Below are positions 26,635 through 37,550 of a DNA stretch of 64,000 bases, piece after piece. The position numbers and the translations under genes were made by a program. A model generated the notes under the pieces. The model was not told the origin of the DNA, searched no databases, and saw only the letters and a list, made by a program, of their open reading frames with translations. Each line of letters begins with the position of its first letter. The stretch's first letter is position 1. This DNA comes from Viola odorata (taxonomy: Eukaryota > Streptophyta > Magnoliopsida > Malpighiales > Violaceae). The stretch covers positions 48,938,377 to 49,002,376 of the forward strand of contig OY829541.1 in the NCBI GenBank assembly GCA_963691705.1, written 5' to 3'.

Positions 26635-27508
26635 ATTTATGTTAGTGTTTAATCTATGATATGCACGAACTCATAGTGTTATGGTACAACTAGTTTTCAA
26701 ATAAGGAATCTGATTTTCAACTATCCTGAAGGAGTGACTTTGCACAAAGTACTTCTTTAGTGTGAGGAGAATGCACATATGCAAACCTAAATTAATAATA
26801 AATTGAATTATAATCGGTATAAGCCAAATTAAAACATGTAGAGAGTTATTTATAAGTTAAAAAGTTACCTCAAAATGCGACTTTGCAACTTCCAATTGTT
26901 GTTAATGAAGTGAGCAGTAATTGCCATATAGCCTTTCTTTTGGTTATCTGTTGTCCACATGTCTGTAGTAATTGCAAATTCACCTCCACTCTAGTAAAAA
27001 AACTTCATAACTCGCACTTTTTTTCCATAAAAATACTCAATATATCCTTCTTAATATTATTTCGGGAAGGGCATTTAAATTCATGTTGAAGTGAACTAAT
27101 AAATATCCTAAACCCAACATGCTCAACAATAGACAGTGGGTACTCATACATGATTATCATATTTGCTACTTCTCTTATTGCAATGACATGATCAAATAAA
27201 AAGGTTGAACTTTCTCCCTCTCGATTACTACTTGCTCTTTCTCTATCTGTCTCTCTCTTCTTAACACACGTTATGAGATGTGTATGCATATGAGAAGTCC
27301 CTGCTGCTCTAGTTCTAACATAATGTTTACCACAATAAGTGCACTGTGCTTTATAAATCCCCTCAATTTTTACTCTTAGAAAGTGTTTCCATACAACACT
27401 TCGTAGCCGGGATTGAAAAAGTTCAGCGACAATATCAGTGACAGAGACTTCGTCACTTTCTTCAATAATAGTAACTTGATTTGCGCCACTAGTAGCATCC
27501 ATTGTCAC

Positions 27509-29470
27509 CTGAAAATAATTCCAAACACAAATACTTACAGACCTTACATTCTACAGGGCATTGAAGAAGATGACAGGGGTGTTATTTGCACACTGATATA
27601 TTTACAAACAGAAATATAATCTCTACAGGATTCAGGAGAGCTGAATCTTCACCTTATTTGTAAAAAATAAGCTTGAGGATTTTGCCAATTGCATTTCAGT
27701 ATAAGGTTTCATGGCTCATTTCGTCTCTTCATGTCTACATGTCTACACAATGAAAAATTAAGGGAATTAGCTAGTAATTTTCACTTTTTACCATAACTAA
27801 TCAAAGAGGAAACCTAAAGAATGGAGGAAGAAACAAAAACAAAGGAAAGCCGCATAGTCAAAAGATAAATGTAAACTGAAACTCTATCAAACTCTTCAAT
27901 AAATATCAACAAATAACATGTCGTGACCAATGTAGCTAAGTTTTCAAAGGTGAACAACCTCATCGTAAAGTAAAGGACTTCTCATAAAAGTAAGGGTCTG
28001 AAGGATGCATTCAAAATCCCGACAAAGGCCTATGATATAGTAAGAAAGGGAGTGGGAAAATAAGTACGTTAAGGTTACGAAGTTACTTAGCTATCTATAA
28101 AAGGATATTATTTATGAATTAACAAACATGTAGAAGTTAAAGTGATGTTATGAGTTAATATTTTTATATGCATCCTTGTATCCGTTCATCACAGAAATAG
28201 TATCACTTGGAAATTACCATTGTTATTATTATTTACTTAAAATGTTTTCACCTGCTCCAAGCAATTAGAAATTCCAACATCATACTAGGCTTTTTTTCCC
28301 TAACAAATGAACTTTATTAACCTGCCTTAACCACGAAGCAAGTGTAAATTACCTGGTCTAAGAACAACACTCAAATTCTTTGGAAAATCAAATTTACATT
28401 TACCAGTAGGACATTCAGGCACTAAAAGCAAAACATGTTCTATTGCGTCAGAAAACCTAAGTGGTTCACTACACCACCGTATGAACATGAAAATAAGCTT
28501 TTCTTCTCCATACATAAAGCATGCCAAATTATCAAGAAGAAGGACAGAAACATACAAGTATACGAAACTTCAGTGTTCTCTATTTTTATTTATGTACTAT
28601 GCCAAGTATACTGCTAAATAGGTACATATAAGAAACATCAAAACAGCTCTCTTTTTTATCCCATACTAATTTAAAACAACCCAATCAGGCCTTGAAACCT
28701 ATAACAAATCATTTTCACTGATTTTATCTAGCTCCATTATTTATATATGTTATAGGTTCGTTTGGGAAGAAATATTAACTTCCAAACATGGTTGAGCCGT
28801 GAAGAACTAAAAAAAAATAAGGCATCAAAAGGGTAAGCTAGGGTTGGATCCCAGAGATCAAGAGAAGAAAAATCCACAGGAAAAACAACCAACCTTCCAT
28901 CATACAGAGTTGCCAGGGATTCAAGAAAAGAAACAAGGTTGAATGAAAATATCAATAATAAAAAGGTCATGTACAAAGATATATCATTGAGGTCTCTAAC
29001 ATTATCCCCTAAATTGGATGAAAAAGATGGTGAAATGAGATACAACAAAGATGTATCAGCAATCAAGAATCCTCCAAGAAAAGAATTTGAGACCCATTAC
29101 CATCTATATATATCTAACATGTAGAATAAGGTGGAGACCCAAATTAGGGAGTTTTTCCTAAGGGCTTGAACAGAGACAAAAGAACCCACCCTAGCATCTC
29201 ATTTGGTAGTTGATCCAATGCACCAGACATGCCTATTGACTTTAGCCTTCCACAATAACCTCACACAGTCTATCATTTGGACTCTATGTTCAAGTTGAAA
29301 GAAAGACTTCAATCATAACTATACAAAAACTTCTAGGACTATCTTGATTGGCCCAGTTGTGTCGGCAAAGCTCACATAATTGTAGGCATCTCCTATTAGC
29401 CAATTGCATATCTCATAAGAATTTTGTGAACTACATAAGAATTAGAAACACTTGCCAAGAATTTTGCAAA
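27509..29470. other. hAT interior upstream of the transposase, mostly unidentified
   Basis: About 2 kb between the transposase start and a GC-richer insert. On the minus strand a short block at about 28470-28358 looks exon-like: it is preceded by GTGTAG, encodes PLRFSDAIEHVLLLVPECPT and ends CCAG followed by GTAATT. It may be a captured gene fragment, but I do not recognise the family. Other open frames (28737-29066, 28939-29124) show no family pattern. Confidence 0.35.
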
Positions 29471-29472
29471 CA

Positions 29473-30194
29473 TGATGCGCCCCGAATTAGGTTATGGTTG
29501 GAAACTGATAATCCTAAGATCGGGGTGAGGGTACTTCTATCTTTTGGCGTGCTGATGTGGCCGATCTTCTTGATCCTAAATCACCTGCAATGCGTCGTCT
29601 CCGGCGTAGAATCTCCGACGATCAAGTTAGTATCGTAAAGATTGTAAGCAGTAGGGAGAGATACCAGGATAGTTACCAGGTTTTGTGTGGGCGTGTTTGT
29701 GAAACTGTCCTCCTCCTGTCTAAAGGTGAGGGGGGGTATTTATACCCCAGTCCTGCGGGTTATCGAGGGCATGCGGGGCCCAGGATCCGGAGCATTGAAT
29801 GGACAAGCGGCGCATTAAATGCTCTCACATCCGTCATAAATGCAGCACAAGAGGTGATGATGGACCTCGATTTCCGCATGTCACGTGGCTCAGATCAGGA
29901 TAACGGTTACCGACATCACCAGTAAGGTATTTACCTGTTGAAACCGGTAGGTCCGATATAGTCGGTTGATGTAGTCTTGGTTGTCGTGGATAATAGATGC
30001 CGGACTGTATTAGTATTGAGACCTCCGTTGACGATGAGTTGTAGCCGGTAATGTACCCCTGAGGGACTCTATCAGTACTGTCTTGTCAGATAGGAAGTAA
30101 GGGTACCAGTATCATACACTTACCAGTAGTCTCCTTAGTCATCCGGAAGCTAGGTTACCGGGTCGGTGAAATGACAGGAATGCCCCTGGCACAT
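29473..30194 (-). mobile_element. Possible solo LTR inserted in the hAT
   Basis: This stretch is visibly richer in GC than its surroundings. Read on the minus strand it would start TGTGCCAGGGGCATTCC and end GGGGCGCATCA, that is TG...CA as in LTRs. It contains a promoter-like TATAAATACCCCCC at about 29733-29748. No internal retrotransposon domains flank it and I found no clear 5-bp target duplication, so the ends are tentative. It could instead be another type of inserted repeat. Confidence 0.35.
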
Positions 30195-30814
30195 CTTTAT
30201 GTATTATTAGAAACTCATATTTAAAACATAAACATTTATCTACCTTTCAAGTTTATAATAGATAAACTAGTACTGCTCCTCTCAAGATCTGATACCGAAA
30301 TATAAACACAAAGAGTAAGGACGGCTTACCAGTGATGGAGTTGAAGGGCATGGAGGACTAGAATCCAATACTCAAAACTAGAAGAAGAAAGAAAAAGAAG
30401 AATCAAAGTAAGGAAAACATAAATGGAAGCTAGCAATTGATTTTCCAGAAATTGAAGGTAGTAAGTCACTTACCCAGTATTGGAACGGAGGTGAGAAGAA
30501 CAACGAGGGAGGATACGTCGGGGAGTAGGGCTAGATGGTCCCGTGGTGACTGGTGAGGAAACAGCGAGTTAAATGGAACGAGTAGGTGAGGACAACTGGT
30601 GAGGAGGTGTGGAGGAGGAGGAGGAGGGTGACGCCAGAGAGAGGGAGGAGAAGTGTGAAAGTGAAAAAAAAAATCAAAAAATAGGTTATACCCGTAATTA
30701 TAAATACGGGTATGACCCATACCCAAGCCGTACTCAGTCAAAGCAGGTATTACCCGCTCAAGCGGGTATGACTATGGGCGGATATGGGGGTATAGATACT
30801 CATTGTCATCCCTA

Positions 30815-30822
30815 GTCAAAAA
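30815..30822 (+). repeat. Right 8-bp target-site duplication of the hAT element
   Basis: The bases gtcaaaaa directly follow the terminal CCTA at 30811-30814 and match the left copy at seven of eight positions. Confidence 0.7.
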
Positions 30823-33635
30823 GACTCCAAAACCTGAACTATTTATATATTTGAAACTATATTTTATTTTATTTTATAAGGAGGGGAACGCTAATTAGCG
30901 TGGATAATAAACACATCATGTGAAATCTAAATCCCTATACCAATAATGAAAGATCCGTACGCAAAATATGATAGAAAATCCATCATAGAATTGGCTTCCC
31001 GATGGACGGACGTGTGGGCAATGCTAGCTTGCTCAAAGTCACTCAACTCCAATATAAGTCGGAGGGAATGATCCTGGTCTTCCGAATTGTCAACATAATG
31101 TAATCATATTGGGCGTTAATCTTTGCTAAACGGAAACACTTGATGCAGGCACTGAAACTGTTTTGATTAGAGATTTTATTATATTTTTTAACTCTTTTTT
31201 CCATTATTTTTATTTTTAAATTATAAGTATGCATTTTTGTATTTTGAAATATGGTTAAACGATTGTTTGACCCATCTTTTGGCTCTGATAACTACGCTCA
31301 CATCTCTTAGAGTAACTACATGCTGAGATCATACTGTCCTCTCTTTTTTTCTGATAAAAAAGATTTAGATTTGCAGTTTTTTTTTAGAAATATGAGGAAC
31401 CACTTATTTTAGAAGAAAGCGTTCAGTTTCAGAGGATAGTCCATGACGGGAAAAGGCTCGCTTATTTTCTTGCTCAAGCCCATTTGGGCCCATTCTGGTT
31501 GAACTAGTTCAGTAACGTTTTAAGCCCAGTTGATTGTGCATGGGCTTTAAAGTTGTGTTCAAGCCCAATACTTTTCATCTCCAGCGGAAAGATTCGCACT
31601 TCTTCAGCATCAATAATAATTGGTTAACAAAATTTGAACTCTCTTAAAAGCTCTCTATTTTTTTATATAAATTGGTTATGTTATTAATTATTATTATAAT
31701 ATTAGAGATTCAACTTATAACTTAGGTTGTCTTGTGAGCTTGTTAAATTAATTAATGTATATCGTTATGTGTAAAAATTTGAATTTGTATCTCTCAAAAG
31801 CTCTTTAACCATCATTATTAGCCCAATTTCTATGAAGCACAAATACTTCATTTCTAATGTTGTGTTTGTGTAGGACTCATTTTTAATATTGAAATTCGAT
31901 ATACACTCATATGACATGTGTCCGACTCACCACCTCCCGTGTCATACTTTTTGGTATAATTATTTAGAATTATGGATATCAATGAGATGTGTAGGGTAGA
32001 TTATAGTTGATTAAATTATTTATAAGATTAAATTTCAACTTGACGTTTATCATTACATTATACCTAGAGATGTAGTGAAAACTCACTATTGTTCTTATGA
32101 ATGGTATTTTTATATAATATATATTAATATTAATATACATACATATGCATATATTATATATTGTGTATGTGTCATGTGATTTTTAATTTTCTCATATATT
32201 AGTATTGGTATGCGTGTCGTATTCGATGTAGTGTTTCATAGCCCAACTTCAAAAGACATAAATCTTTCTACTTTTTAACAACTTAATCCTCGCATGTGCA
32301 TAATGCATATCCACGATTTGATTACTGGGAAATCTTCTAGAAATATATCAATTTTTAATCGGTGACTAAGTTTGATTATTTAATTTGAAATTTATTCTTA
32401 TTGTCTACTAATAATTATTATTTATTAAGGATATTGTAGTAATTTTTTTTACTTTCCTTTACAATTTCTAGGTACAAAACAAACACAAAAATGTCACTTT
32501 CCTAAAAAAGTTAAATCTCAACCAAACATAAGAATGCATCGCTCTCCCGGGAGAGTGATTTCAAAAGAGAAAATAATATACTGTGAACTAAACGCTACTT
32601 TGGAGAAATTGAAGGTCGTTGGTGGAAATTTTTTTCACTCCTTTTATTCAAAGAGAATGACTCTCCACCATTTCCTTTTTTTAAAAAAAAAATCAAATTT
32701 AAAATTTTAATTATAAATTGAGAAATTATTTACTTTTCGACCACAATAATCTGTTTACTTTTGTAGCATCATTACTCTGTAACAATTTATTATTTTATTT
32801 GTCCTTTATATAAATAAAAAAATAATACACTAAACATTTTATTTGCGGCGGTGAGGCTCGAGCCATGTTCATATATGGCTTTTTTTCCGACTAGTAACGA
32901 GTAATGGGAGTACGAGAGATTAGTTCCGTTTAGAACTTGGCTTTGTATAAAAGAAAAGAAGAAAGTCAAAACACGTGCGATCTGTAATGTACACGTACAC
33001 ATCCGTCCGCCACACGAAATACATTTCCCATCTAATAATTTGACTAGTTTTGTAAAAATCCAGAATTTCCAAAATCTCGAGACCACAAATGATAGTGATA
33101 AATCATATAATATACTATTGACAGGACATTAACCTAAACTGGTAACTCTCATCTTCTTCTTCTTTTTCAAAACCAGCTGTGACAAAGTGCATCCTAATTA
33201 GCATTTATTAAAATTCAAATATTCCTATAAACAAATTATGCTATTGGAACTGTAGGGTTTAATCTTTCTAAAAATTTAAAATCTAGGTTGTGGCCTTCAG
33301 CGTAGAGTTGTTTGAATTGCGCAACCAAACACGCTCTACATATCAGGAACTTCTAAAAAAATTTGGAGGGACAAACATAGAATTTTTGCTATATAAAGTA
33401 GGACTGTTTAAAAAAACTTAAAACTAAAAGGACTGATCGATACATTTCTAAAAAATTTAGGGGTGGCTAGGGTAAGAGGTTAAATTTGTCCTAGTAAAAA
33501 AAGTCACATGACTTGAGCACATCTGGAGCGTAGCGTGCTCCAGACTGGAGGTGAGCACAGCGGATAATTTCCTCTCAGCCCCAGGCCCCGGCAGATCAAG
33601 CCAACTCATCTTGATTTGCCAATTGCCATTTGGTA

Positions 33636-33664
33636 TGACGTAAGCGGATGACGAGGTGATGACG
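33636..33664 (+). promoter_or_regulatory. as-1-like cluster of three TGACG motifs
   Basis: TGACG occurs at 33636, 33649 and 33660. The first pair reads TGACGTAAGCGGATGACG, very close to the as-1/ocs-type element (two TGACG boxes separated by TAAG-containing spacer) but with one extra base in the spacer. TGA bZIP factors bind such sites (established for as-1). It lies about 1 kb upstream of the VQ gene start on the same strand. Whether it acts on that gene is inference. Confidence 0.5.
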
Positions 33665-33706
33665 ATCACAGGCCAATTGCCAATCACTCAGCCTCCCACA
33701 GAGCGC

Positions 33707-33712
33707 CACGTG
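33707..33712. promoter_or_regulatory. G-box CACGTG
   Basis: A perfect palindromic CACGTG within GCCACGTGTCC, 43 bp after the TGACG cluster. The GCCACGTGTC context is typical of bZIP (ABF/GBF) and bHLH targets. It lies about 960 bp before the VQ start codon. Confidence 0.45.
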
Positions 33713-34404
33713 TCCTTATTATTGACACAGCGCTCCACTAGGGTTGTCACCGTCACGGACCTCACAGGCGCGTGAAAACCATTTTCCTATCCATGGGTAA
33801 AAATTGTTTGCACAGAAGTGACGGCAAACAGCGACAGGGATGGGGATAGAGAGGAAATGGATTGAGCACATTCAATTTTGGAAAATTGGTGGAATTCTCA
33901 ACAACAAAAAAAAAAAGATATAATACTTATACTGTATTAATTATGCAAAGCATCTTCGTTAAGTTTTCATTATTATTCTCTTATCCATCTGCTAGGTTAA
34001 TCAAGTCAGTCAATTGCATCGAACCCACATAATTATGGAGTAAATACAGATAAAATTTGATTTGATAATTATCGAGGAAAAAAAAATCTACTCACAAATC
34101 GAAATGATTTAAATTTGACGAAACTAAAATATAACATTTTTCTTTTTAATAGAAAATATTATTTAAAATTGATGTGGGTAAATTAACTAATTAGTTGTAA
34201 CATAATTTTATAATTAGATTGCATGTGTGTTGAGTACTCTATGAATAATTCGAGACACGAGAATCAATTGGCTGGTTGCATGTCCAGACAATAGAAAATT
34301 AGAAAACATAAAAAGCGCTTATATCCAGACAAAAGTTTGAGCAAAATCATGTAAGCCATAAATAAATAATAGAATTCCCCAGTACTACTACTAAAGAAAA
34401 AAAT

Positions 34405-34441
34405 TTGGGGGTGGGTGGGGGGGGGGGGGGGGGGGGGGGGA
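34405..34441 (+). repeat. Poly-G tract upstream of the VQ gene
   Basis: A run of more than 20 G with an early GGGTGGGTGGG section lies about 230 bp before the VQ start codon. It is likely length-variable and hard to sequence; G-quadruplex formation is possible but untested. Confidence 0.8.
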
Positions 34442-34669
34442 GAGTAAATGCGACGAGGGGTGTGGGCGCGGGTGGGAGTATTTCATATCATATCATCCTG
34501 TCATCTCATTATTTCTTGTTTGTTTCTCTCCACAGTCTGCACCCACACACCATCACAACGTACACCCTTCCTTCACCTTTTTCTTCTTTCTTTTCCATCA
34601 GCTCTCACTCTGTTCTCCATTTCTTATCCTCAACTTCATTTTCCTCTCCTTCTTCTTTCTTTCCCTTTC

Positions 34670-35179
34670 ATGGATATTACGAAAAAGCCCTCCACCGCCG
34701 GTAAAGTGTCCAAGAAGAAGAAGCCCATGAAAGTGGTGTACATATCCAACCCAGTGAAGTTCAAGACCAGCGCTTCTGAATTCCGCGCGTTGGTTCAAGA
34801 GCTCACCGGCCGAGATTCCGAATTCCCAGTCGACCCCAACAATAAGTTCCTGGATGTCGGTACAGCTGCTGATTATAATCAGATCACGGTCCTCCCCGCT
34901 ACATCAGATTGCGAGCCGACACAGATCCCAACCCCGGATTCTACTTCTGATCTAATCACGCATCAAGAGGATGATGATAACCAGCTGCTGCAGGGTGCAG
35001 AAAGACTACTGGTATCAGATGATCATGGTATTGATGATGCGTTTGAGAATGGGTTCCCGTTTTTAGAGAGCTTTGCTGAGCTACTTCCAGTTACTGATAA
35101 TAATAACTCTTTCTTCTATGATTCAACAAATCATGTGGTGGCGGATCCGCTCATCGCTACAACCCTTGATGCAATGTAG
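34670..35179 (+). CDS. VQ-motif protein, SIB1/SIB2-like
   Basis: An intronless gene of 169 residues. The VQ motif is FRALVQELTG (residues about 37-46), directly preceded by the conserved KVVYISNPVKFKTSASE block found in sigma-factor binding proteins SIB1/SIB2. These bind WRKY33-type factors in the nucleus and plastid sigma factor SIG1, and are induced by pathogens and salicylate (family knowledge). The N-terminus is basic (KKPSTAGKVSKKKKP), as in dual plastid/nuclear members; the C-terminal half is acidic and ends near FPFLESFAELLP. I chose the ATG at 34670 (MDITKKPS) from family pattern; the same frame is open upstream to 34448, but that part is pyrimidine-rich leader. Most plant VQ genes lack introns, consistent here. 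Confidence 0.87.
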   Translation: MDITKKPSTAGKVSKKKKPMKVVYISNPVKFKTSASEFRALVQELTGRDSEFPVDPNNKFLDVGTAADYNQITVLPATSDCEPTQIPTPDSTSDLITHQEDDDNQLLQGAERLLVSDDHGIDDAFENGFPFLESFAELLPVTDNNNSFFYDSTNHVVADPLIATTLDAM

Positions 35180-36057
35180 GATTGTGTTGTGTGGATGTGC
35201 GCACATCAGAACCAGCCCCTCTCCTCCCTTGTAAACACTTAATTCATTAAATTAAATATCATGAATAAGTAGGAATTGCTCCCTCCATTTGACTATATGT
35301 AATCATCTGTGATTTTCGAGTCGGTAAATATATAGTCATTATTAATATTAATTCCTTGTTTTATTATTATTCCAACAGATCAGGAGAGTAAGGAGGGTGA
35401 GAAATTAGAGACACATTCAATTCACTTTCCTAAACATCAGTAGTGTGAATATGGATCTGGTCATTATTTTGTTAAATAAAAATCTGATCCAAATACTCTC
35501 CCTAAGCTATTTATTGGTTATATTCGGCAATACTTTATCAATTATAATTTTTTAGTTATATTAGCGATGAGTTTAATCTCAAGTGTAGCACGAGGCTTAT
35601 TTAGCAACATATTGAGCTAGTGAGAAAACCCTAATCTTTCTATTAAAAATACAAAAGTTTTTAATCATATATAACCACTTCTCATGGAGAGGAGAAGAAG
35701 CAGCTTCGTTTTCAAACCCACAAAAATGGCTCTCATTTCGTTGTGTGACAGAGAAGAGACAGAAAGTTGGGCTGGAACAGTAGAAACAGAATTGCTTAAA
35801 TTAGTGTGATTTAAGCTCAAAGGACAAATATAAAAGAACAAAGAAGGTATTAGCTTAGTGCTAATTTTTCTGTTTTTTAGTATTTAGTATATAAGTTGTA
35901 AATTAGTTAGTTGAGGAATATTTAACCGTAGTATATTCCTTACTTTGATGTTTTCTATTGAACTTTGTGAATGAAATTTTGAGTTTTTATGCATCCTTTT
36001 GTCACTAACTTGATACTAATCAACTAGTAGTAACAGTACATTGTATATTTTGTATAC
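35180..36057. other. Region downstream of the VQ gene, no gene seen
   Basis: It contains the VQ 3' UTR and about 800 bp of AT-rich sequence. Polyadenylation-type AATAAA-like words are frequent. No open frame with a family pattern and no clear transposon ends were found. Confidence 0.5.
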
Positions 36058-36059
36058 TA

Positions 36060-36321
36060 CTCCCTCTGGTCTGAAATGTATAACTTCCTCGCATCCCAAT
36101 ATTCAGTAGGGAACGCATATCGAGGAGGCCGGATGAGGCACTATTTGATCCCAAAAAATTCCGTACTTTTTTTCGAACGTACGATAATCCTTAACGTACT
36201 TCCGAGAAAAAAATCAGGGCAAAATTGTCTCAAATAGTGACTGTTCCGGCCGTCTTAAGATACGTTCCGGAACAATAAAAGTAAAAATGCTAAAACGTCA
36301 TACATTTCGGACCGGAGGGAG
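36060..36321. mobile_element. Stowaway-like MITE, 262 bp
   Basis: The ends are CTCCCTCTGGTCTGAAATGT and, reverse-complemented, CTCCCTCCGGTCCGAAATGT, flanked by TA dinucleotides at 36058-36059 and 36322-36323 as expected for Tc1/mariner-type insertion. The arms stay complementary with gaps (GGCCGG, ACTATTTGA) far into the element. There is no coding capacity. Confidence 0.78.
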
Positions 36322-36570
36322 TAGTATTTATAAAACAATTAATATTATTGTACAAGCTCAGTTTTAAGATGCTCTGATACTCTTTTTACCTAATTTATTA
36401 TAAGGGTATCAATGATTAGTGTAATAATTACATAATTTTGTGACATGGATCCGGATTATCGTTTTCATTCCAATCAAACTGGTTAAGCAACGGTTCTGGG
36501 AGTGGTAAAGGCCGGGAAAGAGATTAGTTAACCATTAATTCAAATCTCAAACAATACTGATAAAGTCAAG

Positions 36571-37550
36571 TAGAGGTGTACAAGAAATGGACCAATCGAA
36601 GAACCGGACCGGAACCACCGGGTTTCGTCCGGTTCTTTTTTTTTTACCCCGCCCGGATCGGACCGGAAGTGTCCGGTTCTCCAGCCTTCAATATCCAGGA
36701 ACCGACCCGGAGAACCGGAAATATATATATATATATATAATGATATTAAAGTTTCTATTTGGTTTAATGGTTAATTCCCCCTATCATATTAAAGGGGAGA
36801 GGTTCAAATCCTCTTGCCTCCCACTTTTTTTTTTCTTTTTTCTTTTAAACTTAATTAAAGGTCCTCATTTTTTCCTTTTATTTGTTATTTTAAATACAAA
36901 ATTTTATTAAGGACGTTATATGAGAATTATTATGAGGGAAACATATTTTTTTCCGTAGTAAGAACTAAGAAATAAAATTTTAATAGTCATTTATATAGTT
37001 AATATGGCACATACTAGTAATATATTATTGTAAATTGTAATAGCTATTTATATAGTTAATATGTATAAAGTAAGACCATTGATTATTAATAATATTGCTA
37101 TTGATATAGTTAACATATCGTGGATATATTTTTATTGTTCAATATTTTACTTAATAAAAAGGAATTATATTGTTGTAAGAGAGAATCATGTCAATTGTCA
37201 TAAAATAAAAAATTACTAATTGTTTAGAGTTGTATGCTTTTAATTTAAATTGTATTAATGTTTAAATTATTAATGTATTATGCATTTTTCTTTTTTTTTC
37301 TTTTAAACTCAATTAAAAGTCCTCATTTTTTTCCTTTTATTTGTTATTTTAAATACAATTTTTTTATAAAAAAATATTCAGGGTCAGACCCTGAACCAGC
37401 CTGGTCTGATTCGAAAAAATTAGAACCGATCTGAACCGGACTGAAAATATCCGGTACGATTCTATCCTGAACAAGAACCGATAATTTTCGGTCCGATCCG
37501 ATCAGATTCTAGCCCAAAAACTAAACCAGACTAGCCTGTATACACTCCTA
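36571..37550. mobile_element. Non-autonomous hAT element, 980 bp
   Basis: The left end is TAGAGGTGTACAAG; the right end, reverse-complemented, is TAGGAGTGTATACAG. Both are flanked by a perfect 8-bp target duplication aagtcaag (36563-36570 and 37551-37558). The subterminal parts are full of AACCGG/CCGGTTC-type motifs on both sides (36595-36720 and 37375-37510), like binding-site clusters of hAT elements. There is no transposase coding. Inside are an AT microsatellite at 36721-36740, a tRNA-like segment near 36757-36830 and a direct repeat of about 85 bp (about 36826-36908 and 37287-37371). Confidence 0.82.
36757..36830 (+). repeat. tRNA-like (SINE-type) segment
   Basis: TTTGGTTTAATGGTTAA resembles a diverged box A. 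GAGAGGTTCAAATCCTC contains the box B core GGTTCAAATCC in a T-arm-like stem. The acceptor stem does not close, so this is not a functional tRNA. It is probably a tRNA-derived SINE remnant inside the hAT element. Confidence 0.35.

Larger units (their letters stand above)
24396..27508 (-). pseudogene. hAT transposase (RICESLEEPER/DAYSLEEPER-like), broken
   Basis: The N-terminal exon (27508-27005) begins MDATSGANQVTIIEESDEV and contains a BED-type zinc finger: the CTYCGKHY pair of cysteines, then HMHTHL histidines. Next, at about 27000-26868, comes the conserved ITTDMWTTDNQKKGYMAITA block, preceded by an in-frame TAG. A block of catalytic core is then missing. Coding similarity resumes at about 25530 (KNLKKHVDNLHV, LNYPTR) with stops in place of Trp (PTR*NSTY) and after RDKT. 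It continues through 25343-25008 and the C-terminal dimerisation domain at about 24977-24560 (LLWWKVNETIYPTLQAIGRD, IPVSTVASESSFSVGGRLLS). Several stops and the lost core make it non-functional. The gap at about 25555-26866 holds the small peptide gene and a MITE. Confidence 0.85.
23453..30814. mobile_element. hAT-superfamily DNA transposon, degenerate, with nested insertions
   Basis: The left end starts TAGAGTTGACAACGGGTATG at 23453. The right end, reverse-complemented from 30814, starts TAGGGATGACAATGAGTATC. The ends are imperfect inverted repeats of the TAG..TGACAA type. Flanking 8-bp target duplications are gttaaaaa (23445-23452) and gtcaaaaa (30815-30822), seven of eight identical. Inside are a broken BED-finger/dimerisation-domain transposase on the minus strand (24396-27508), a tandem array next to the left end, a peptide gene, a MITE, a possible solo LTR and unidentified sequence. 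At 7362 bp it is longer than usual for autonomous hATs, which the nested insertions explain. Several disruptions show it cannot encode its own transposase. Confidence 0.82.
30823..34404. other. Intergenic region between hAT and VQ gene
   Basis: About 3.6 kb, strongly AT-rich, with no supportable gene. Features seen: a cluster of GCCCA/TGGGC motifs at 31478-31570 with no gene behind it; a TATA-rich stretch around 32110-32160; a CTCCCGGGAG palindrome at about 32543; and the TGACG/G-box region at 33636-33712, listed separately. The 76-residue antisense frame at 33457-33687 overlaps that regulatory stretch and has no family pattern. Confidence 0.5.

Noticed and set aside
33457..33687. 76-residue antisense frame
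   Set aside because: No family pattern, and it overlaps the TGACG-rich regulatory stretch; better explained as non-coding.
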